Source: Fasciola hepatica
Taxonomy: Eukaryota; Platyhelminthes; Trematoda; Plagiorchiida; Fasciolidae
Length of the DNA stretch: 64,000 bases
Assembly: GCA_948099385.1 (NCBI GenBank)
Contig: CANUEZ040000113.1
Span: 4,166,501 to 4,230,500 of the forward strand
Reading direction: 5' to 3'
The position numbers were made by a program, and so were the translations under genes. Every line of letters begins with the position of its first letter. The first letter of the stretch is position 1. This document shows, piece after piece, positions 57,084-64,000 of the stretch. Under the pieces are notes generated by a model. That model did not search any database. It had not been told where the DNA came from and worked only from the letters and a program-made list of their open reading frames with translations.

Positions 57084-60000
57084 CCACCCACCAAAATCCT
57101 CCCTAATCTTAGCGGAGTCAAAGGTTTGGAATGGGGGTGCTGATTCTTCCTACCTACCCAGGGCCTGCTCCCGGTACGCCTACCCAATACCTTATCATCA
57201 ACGTTCTACTCATTATCACACTTGATCCGGTGGCCACACCGACGCGAGGTTACTCTACATCATCCTCGAAAGTGGTTGATCAATAGTGGGCGTGAAGGGG
57301 AAGCATAAGTGCTGTCCTCGGGTGAGCTGTTGTGCCTCGGCCGCGTGTTCTTATGTGAGTGTGTGTGGGTGTGGGTGCCATGAGTGAGGTCGCACTGCGA
57401 CGTGTTTGACGGAGGTCTTGAAGTATATGCATGTATCATGTAAGTGTGCATGGGTCAGGGTGTGGGATAGTTCAATACGTCAGCGTGTCGTTAATGCCCC
57501 CACACATGGGAGGCACCCTTAACCACTTTGAAGCAGAATGAGGAATAGTCTACTGGGTTTCCGTGTCATTGGCTTCTTCCTCTTCACTCCCGAGAAGGCT
57601 GATACTGCATACGTCGTGGATTGGCATTCCTTTGGCGGTCCCCACCTTCACAGTCCATATCATTTCGTCAGAGCTTTCGATGGTTTCCATGACCACGTCA
57701 AAAGGCCAGGTGCTGAAATGCGCGTGTTCGTTTGCAATCACTACTACATCGCCAACCCTAATGGACTTCCTTTGATCAGCCACTTCCGTCGAGCACGCAG
57801 AGCCGGTAGGTACTCCCGCAGCCATTGCATCCAAAAAGCCCTGGCTAGGTAGTTTGCTGCTTCCGTTCACGGGGGCAGCTCCCAGGAGTGCTTATCGGTC
57901 CTTGGAAACCCTCACTCGACCCAAGTCGTTCGTAGTAAGCGCCAGTTGGGTGGGGTCGCCGTTAGTTAATGGAACCAGTGGGCGGTTGTTCAGGATTCTC
58001 TTGACCTCAGTCATGACGGTGTTCGGCGTCTCGTCGTCGGGCGGCTGTTGCTCAGTGATCGACAGCAACATTCGCCTGGTGGACCGGATCAGGCGTTCCG
58101 ATACACCAGAGCGATGACTGGCCTGGGGATTCAAATGCCATCGTATACCATAGGCCACGGTTCAATTCTACAGTTCGCCCTGTTCACGTTTTTGTACCAA
58201 CGCTGCAGTTCCCGGTGAGCTCCTACAGCGTTCGACCAATTGTCGAATATATATCTGCCGGTACGCCTCTCCGGTTGGTGAAGCGTTGCAAGGCCCGTAG
58301 GAAAGAGTCGGTTGTCACTGAATGCGCAACTTCTAAGTGTACCATGCGTGACTTCATGCACTTCATGGTACGCCCGTATCGTTTTTCCAACCCCTTCCCC
58401 CACCTGATCCACAAGGGCCAGAAATAGTCCAATCCGGTTTTGCTGAACGGCAACCAGCCCGGGGTCAATCTACATTCTGGCAGTGGGGCCACGTGTTGTT
58501 TGCCCGCTGCAGCGTTGCGTCTCCTACATTGCACAAAACCTCGGATTACGCGCTCTACAGTCACTCTTCCTCTCAGCAACCGAAGGCGCTTTCGGATGAC
58601 GCTCGTCACGTGACTTTCCCCAGCATGTCCCTCTACGGTGTGGACGTGTTGGATCATTAGCTCTTTCTAAGGTTTTCGAGCCGGCAGCAATATGGGATAC
58701 TTTGTGTCAAAGTTCAGGTGGAATTTGGTCGGCCTACCATCTACCCGTAGTAGCCCAATAATTAGTTTGGCGTTTAGGTGCCTCAAGTCGCCTCTCGGAG
58801 ATAATATTCCTTTGCTGATTGGTCCCACTTCCCCGGCCCTCTCAAGATCTCGGGTGAAAGCCTGCCGTTGTACCATCTTGAATAAGTCGTTTCCTGCAGC
58901 TCCTAATTTGTCGAGACTTATCGGACCCACTCGAATCCGGCTGGAGGGGCGGATGCCTTTCATGACTAGCAAACATCTCTTGAACCTGACTAACCAAGCT
59001 AATGAACGAAGTGTCTTCATCCGGGAAGAAAACCTGACCAATCGTGACAAAATGAATGTCACCTCGACGACCGCGGCTGTCATCACCACACCTTTGACTT
59101 CCAGTTCCAATTCCAGGTGGGGTTCTAATTCATACACAGGCCAGTCCTGTTTGAGTATTTGCAGGAGTTTCGGTCCTCCCGTCCACTTGTCGAGTTGCCG
59201 GAAATTGTTCGCACCTCGGGAGCACAGATCGGCTCGATTATCGCCAGCCCTGATATACCTCCACTGGTTTATGGCTCAGTCATCCTGGATAGTCGTGAGT
59301 CGGTTAGCAAGGAAGGTACTAAACCGGCTCCGGACGTTGTTAATGTAGTACGGTACTATCGCTGAGCTGTGTTTTATCCACCGCCGACGAAGGCCAACAG
59401 TTTGACCACCTCAGCGGTGGTCACCACCCTCATGGGAACTACTTCTAACCATGTTGTTTACTGGCACAGTGTGACTTTCAACAAGTTACACTGGGCTTTG
59501 TTGTTTGCCTCCCGTGTGGTTTCTTCCTCCTGGTGTGAAAATCGGCTGTGTCTACCCGCACAAACTTCGTGGCCCTACCCGGTTCTTGTTAGGCAAGCTT
59601 CAGCCCGGTGTGAGGTTTTCAGGCATTCTCCAAAGTTCTTCTGTTATGGCCTTGATGAACTTCGGTCATTATAGTAGCCGATGGCTAGCGTCACATTGCC
59701 TGCAACTTGGAAGCGCTATAGCCTCACACAAAATGGCGTGCGCATTGGTCCAAGGCTAATATGTCGAATGTTCCCGTGCAGTGGTTTAATCCTGGCTGGT
59801 GCTAGGTTTGTATATCCGGTTACTGTCCCGGATCGGTCGACCGAATCTACTGTCGGTTATCTCGGTTTGCCTGCGTGGGTGTTCGGCCAAATCCTCGAAG
59901 TTGGTTTCATGGTCGCCTCGGCTAATACGTTCCGCCTCTTCCGCCTACCGTCCCTGTTTTTCGGGAGAGCGGTAGCGGACGACGCTCTCTAAGGCACGCA

Positions 60001-60760
60001 ATGCATCGTGGTCAGCCCTGTACCCAAAATGGTCGAGGGCTAGTTTGGCCATTTCATAGACGTCGCCCCTGGTTCTACTAACCTCTGATATCACGCATTC
60101 TACTAGATTACGGGCTACCTTGAATGGCTGGCCAAACAGATCTTCCAAAATCCTCCCTGTCTGTGTGAAACCTTGCTCCAGGTTGAGCATGGTACACCCG
60201 GTTATAGCTTCTCTTACCCGGCCTCGACAGTGATGAGTCGGATAGAGTAGCCTTTGCCGGGGGTCGGTTATCTTGCTTTCGACGAGTTTTGAGCTGCCTG
60301 ATGGACTTTCAGTAATGTTCAGGTCGCCCGTCGAAAACTGTCAATCCTACTTTCGGCAGATCGATCGTTGTTTGTGTTTTTTCACGGCCGAAGCAGAGTT
60401 TCCCATCCTACTTTGCCCTGATCTGTCGGATAGGTCGTAGTCGTTGGTCTTCTGCCCACGCTTATTCCGCCTACACGTCTCCTGTGCTTCCTGGGCCTAT
60501 TGCCTAGCCGATATTAGTTGTTGTTCTAGGTCTAATATCCTCAACTTAAATAGATCGACATCCTTACAATCCATATTACCCTCAGTAACACATGAGCTAG
60601 TACTGAAAGGACTAGGTGACCTAGCATTACCTAAATGGTCGAAGGTACCCAAAACCTCCCCAGTGACTTGCCGTATTACGTCCTGTCCAGATTCAAACTG
60701 CTTCGATCTAATTCTTTGCATGTTGCGTATTTTCTCGTTCCAAGTTGATCAACCGAGTAT
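57084..60760 (-). pseudogene. Minus-strand BEL/Pao element with the RT deleted
   Basis: Minus strand, in order from 60720: gag start (MQRIRSKQFESGQD) with an early stop; DUF1759 pieces (60190-59945); a Cys/His region (about 59700-59400); and a protease fragment ending near its active-site motif at about 59375. Sequence then jumps directly to RNase H (TIVLYYINNV equivalent, about 59360). The ~2 kb holding protease end, RT and YVDD is missing. RNase H linker (59137-58667), HHCC zinc region and integrase (58657-57892, second Asp motif degraded) and DUF5641 (57870-57550) follow. Frameshifts throughout. Confidence 0.85.
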
Positions 60761-60840
60761 TGTAACGAACGTTTGAGCAATGCGTAGCCAAATTCGCGAG
60801 GGATCCCGAAATCAGAAGGCGACTATCCGTGAAATTCTAC
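60429..60840 (-). repeat. Inverted ~415-bp near-identical tract (partner 38826-39243)
   Basis: This covers the LTR end, primer region and gag start of the minus-strand element. It matches 38826-39243 almost perfectly in reverse complement, sharing even the in-frame stop (GGCAATAG), with one Lys/Arg difference seen. On both sides the two elements diverge abruptly. Confidence 0.85.
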
Positions 60841-60897
60841 GATAATAGATCATTAAATGAGCAGCTGCATCAAACGGTTACGAACCTCCTCGCGATT
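60761..60897 (-). repeat. Partial 5' LTR of the minus-strand element
   Basis: This is the LTR 3' end in inverted orientation (TGTAACGAACG at 60761), continuing to about 60897, where LTR similarity stops at CGCGATTAC. Further LTR sequence appears at 62122-62351 and 62541-62597. That may be a separate copy, since ~45 bp around ATTAAATGA overlap between the two pieces. Confidence 0.7.
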
Positions 60898-62121
60898 ACT
60901 TCGTAACATACCTGCTCTAACGTGGATAACTTGCTCCATGCCTATCTCTCGCTCTTTTTGCTTTCATCGCACTTGAAATCGCTCCCGCTCACATTCCGAT
61001 CTGTTGTACACTGTTCCTATGATTGCCTCCGCTGGCATCATGCCATCGAGGTTTCCAATTTTTCACCTCTGCGTTTCTTCAATAGTTTTTTTTCAGCATA
61101 CTCTCCCCAGCTATCTTGTAGACCATATATGAATTCCTGGGCGTTTGCCTCAATTCCAGCTGCACGTGATTACGAAACCGACTTTGCTATTCTCTGTGCC
61201 AAGTGACCTCCTAGCGTTCAAATCTAATTTCTACTGCCTTTTCTGCAAACTGTTTCATTTTGTTTTGAATTCGGCTTCCCGTTTCATTTCTCTTAGCAGA
61301 CTCAATGTTTCCGTGGCCGTCGCTCTACCGTTGCCGTGTGACCTGCCCATCAAAGCAGTCATCAGGTCAATTATCTACCCGTCACTCCATTACCGCTTCT
61401 GCGCGCCATTCGCCCCTGCCATCGATGCATAAAGCACTTCACGTTGATTTACTGCAGGAATTCCACATCCCTGCTGCTGCTTCGTGACATACCTATGTTA
61501 ATAAGAATAAACAGCTGAACACTTACCGACTCACCGCTGGCTGTTTCTTCCGTCACTGTTCTTGAAATTCCTCCCTCTATCCATCGGACTTGTTGGTATC
61601 TTTTCTTTATGATTGACTACCTCCGAATATAACCATCAAATTCTACCACCAAACTGGCAGTTTACTCATGGCATATGATATCTGAAGATCCATTCTCATA
61701 CATCCCCGAGTTTTTTATCCACATATTTCCACACCGTGCTACGTGCAAAAGACTCGTTGGATTCCCTGGTTGAACTTTTCGTTTTTTCCTCTTTCCTCTT
61801 CGTTTTTTGACGGATATCCTTGATTCGGCTGGAATTTTCATTGTTGCGATTATTTTCGGTACTATTTATGCACACACTCCCCTCTTTTCAACCAACTCCA
61901 AACCCCGCCAGCCTATTCGATCATTTGACCTTGGCCTTCAAGCTTGCCCGACAAAATTACAGTTTCAGTCAACTTCAACTCTCACTTCAATACTCTGTGC
62001 GACCATATTGTACCCTTTTTTAAGTTCCGATTCTGACATCAGTTGAACCATCGGCTCACGCACTGTAGCATGCTTTGTGCGCTTCCGAAGTATACCAGTA
62101 TCATTATTATTATTAATATTA
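60898..62121 (+). mobile_element. Putative LINE 3' fragment with ATT-repeat tail
   Basis: This 1.2-kb insert is bounded by LTR sequence on both sides. It ends at GTAGCATGCTT...ACCAGTATC followed by (ATT)n at 62100-62121. Phase-broken plus-strand peptides are pyrimidine-coded and unspecific. A similar tail closes the 62352-62540 insert. Tail plus boundary suggests a plus-strand non-LTR retroposon, family not identified. Confidence 0.45.
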
Positions 62122-62351
62122 AATGAACGTTGACGCAAAACAGACACAAACCTCAATTATGCGATAGCAATGACTCAGAAAACGAGAACCGAATTGCGGC
62201 TTGCGAGAAAGGAGCACGTGCACCAAGTAGGTCCAGAATAGGATATGATAGAGTGGCGCGTTCAACGCGAACAAACAAAGGCTGGTTCATAAAAACATAC
62301 AGCGGATAAGAGCATGCAAGTTGTGTGCATGAGTGAGTGGCGTCAAGGAAA
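62122..62351 (-). repeat. LTR fragment, inverted
   Basis: This carries BEL-type LTR blocks in reverse complement (TGAACGTTGACGC, CAAACCTCAATTATGCGAT, GAGCACGTGCACC, GCGAACAAACAAAGGC). It stops at about 62351 and resumes at 62541-62597, which ends in the inverted LTR start ACCGTTACA. Confidence 0.75.
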
Positions 62352-62540
62352 TTCACCTTGAGTTTAAATTCACCGGGCGGTACCGCAAAAATCGACTTGA
62401 ATGCTTTCTTTTATATTTAGCCGCGTTCACATAATTGTACAATCCTTCTGTAACTTTTATTCAGCTTTCAACTGCAATGTTTGATCTTGCATTGCAGCAT
62501 GCTTCGGGGTTATCCGAAATAAACTATTATTATTATTATG
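62352..62540 (+). mobile_element. Short retroposon (SINE-like or LINE tail) with (ATT)n end
   Basis: This 189-bp insert within an LTR ends TTGCAGCATGCTTCGGGG...CCGAAATAAACTATTATTATT. It resembles the end of the 60898-62121 insert (GCATGCTT, CCGAA, ATT repeats). A simple-repeat 3' tail and clean placement inside a known sequence are retroposition hallmarks. No A/B-box promoter is clear to me. Confidence 0.55.
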
Positions 62541-62597
62541 TGGAAAAACATGAAATTGCAGTGTTTTGGGGGGATTTCCCACAACCGACCGTTACAA
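62541..62597 (-). repeat. Rest of the interrupted LTR
   Basis: This is the inverted LTR start: GAAATTGCAGTGTTTTGG then GATTTCCCACAACC and GACCGTTACA, ending at 62597. It matches 57035-57083 and 9230-9279 in order. Confidence 0.7.
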
Positions 62598-64000
62598 AGG
62601 GTGACAGAAGATCAAGTTGGAATCTTTCAGGATCCTGCACATAGTATATGTAATGCTGGGGTTCGACTTGAATATCCTGTTCACTAGGTAAATTTTTAGA
62701 TGAAGCTCTTAAGCTCTCCTGGCTGAGATGGTCCAGACATTTGCTGAGCCTGTCCCGCGACAGAATCCCCCGGCGTGTTGTTTGCTGAGCTTGGTAACGG
62801 TTCGACGAAGAGTGAGGGCGACCAGGCCATGGCATAGGAGAATGGTATGAAGAACGTAGCCTATGGGCTCGGGCATGTAGGGCGAGTAAGACTTCCTGGA
62901 TGGGGTTCCAAAAGCCTTCCCGCTAAATGGCTTTAAAAGTTAGATGAAATGTCTAAATGCCACTGTGGGTGGAGCTATTGGATCCGTTAACTTCCTCGTG
63001 GAATTGGTACTACTCTTTGAGGTTCTTTTATTGTCCCTCTCGCATTCCTGTCCTTTCTCAATATTTTCAATTCAGGCTCTCTGTTGGAGATATCAACAAA
63101 AGCCCTCGCACACAGAGTTTGGTTAATGGTCGCCTGAACCGAAGTGAACCGACAGCAACTGAACCAAGGTCGTCTGGGTACCCTCACTGCCCCAGTACGT
63201 CCACACAGCTAACCAGCTTGTTGCTGTACCCCAAAGTCTGCCCAGCTTCCAAAGAGCTAGCACCGGGGCTGTTGACCCCCTCGGAGAAAGAGCTCGCGAT
63301 AATGAGTCGCTGACCAAACTGTTCCCTTAAAGCACTGGTGACTCTTTCGTTTCCCTCCACTACGGGGTACAAAGGACATCCTCAAGTGGCTTTCTTCAAC
63401 CTTCCTCCACGATAACGAAACAAACAGGCCGGAGGCTGACCTCAATTCAATCTTGTGTTAGAGCTGACGGAAAAGAGGCACAGCATCCAAGAACCATGGA
63501 AACACGGAGGCTTGCATGTGGACAATTCGGACCGAGTCAACAACTGGCCAAGTCTAGACGAACCACGACTACTCATAGAGGAGTTATCCTGTGTTAGGCC
63601 GCAGTCACTACCTCACCTCAAGGCCCTATAAAAGTCTGGATATCTCCCACTCCGGGGAGGCAAAAGCCAGCTTTATGTACCGCTAATCCGCGCACTTTGT
63701 CGCTGGGGTCACTCACCCCTCCCTTTCCACTAAAGCCACTGCAGCGAATAGTATGGCGTGGGGGAGCCTACCTTAAGTTTGAAATACGCAGCTCATGTAT
63801 GAATGTCAGTACATTATCTCTGTACTTTTCCGATCTTTATCCGGTCGCTTTTGTTCTGTTTCATTCAAACTCCTACCCCGCAAGATTCCATCCTTCTCTC
63901 AACAAATGTCAGGTATTTCTCTCTTGACGATTTCAGTTGATGTGCCTCACTAATTGAGCTTAACTCCCAGCTATGATAACAAGCTTCCCCTCCTTATACG
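62598..64000. other. No recognised gene
   Basis: Frames on both strands up to 118 residues occur (for example 62957-63313 plus, 63184-63372 minus) without motifs I can name. A CCGAAGTGAACCGACAGC stretch at 63138-63155 faintly resembles the CAGTTCAC repeats in inverse orientation. Confidence 0.35.

Noticed and set aside
62957..63313. 118-residue frame near the window end
   Set aside because: No motif, and competing frames lie on the other strand at the same place.

Overview
This is eukaryotic, repeat-dense DNA, almost certainly from an invertebrate metazoan. BEL/Pao LTR retrotransposons, a metazoan-restricted superfamily, dominate it, with layers of decayed non-LTR retrotransposons (LINEs) between them. 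I recognise no host gene, tRNA or rRNA. A parasitic flatworm or similar repeat-rich invertebrate would fit, but the window alone does not fix the species.

1-38 kb is a bed of LINE fragments, every recognisable one on the minus strand, cut by BEL/Pao insertions. Element 1 (503-7204) is complete: identical-looking 379-bp LTRs, a 5-bp target-site duplication (TSD, ccgcc) and one uninterrupted gag-pol frame. It splits the endonuclease start of a LINE. Element 2 (11609-22400) is the same family, has TSD acata and interrupts another LINE's reverse transcriptase (RT). Its gag-pol carries frameshifts and a nonsense codon, and is itself split by element 3 (13000-17102), a different BEL subfamily that lost its RT core and integrase. 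Solo LTRs lie at 31671-32047, 35518-35893 (minus) and 40866-41238. A 2.0-kb block of decayed LINE with an embedded truncated LTR occurs twice, at 8404-10405 and 29008-31009, at a constant 20,604-bp offset.

38-64 kb holds older BEL/Pao material: a 5'-LTR-bearing relic (38526-41600, plus), a RNase H-integrase relic (48780-50860, minus), a deeply decayed gag-RT relic (51700-54400, plus) and an RT-deleted element (56715 to about 60897, minus). Between them sits a roughly 1.0-kb near-perfect inverted repeat (42810-43825 and 45417-46432) around a 1.6-kb spacer, the most unusual unexplained structure here. A plus-strand LINE RT relic follows at about 46740-47660. Two short retroposon tails ending in ATT repeats lie at 60.9-62.5 kb.

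The genes do not form a pathway. The relation is one of successive insertion: old LINEs, then BEL elements, then BEL within BEL, with LTR-LTR recombination leaving solo LTRs. Only element 1 looks able to encode a full set of retrotransposition proteins.
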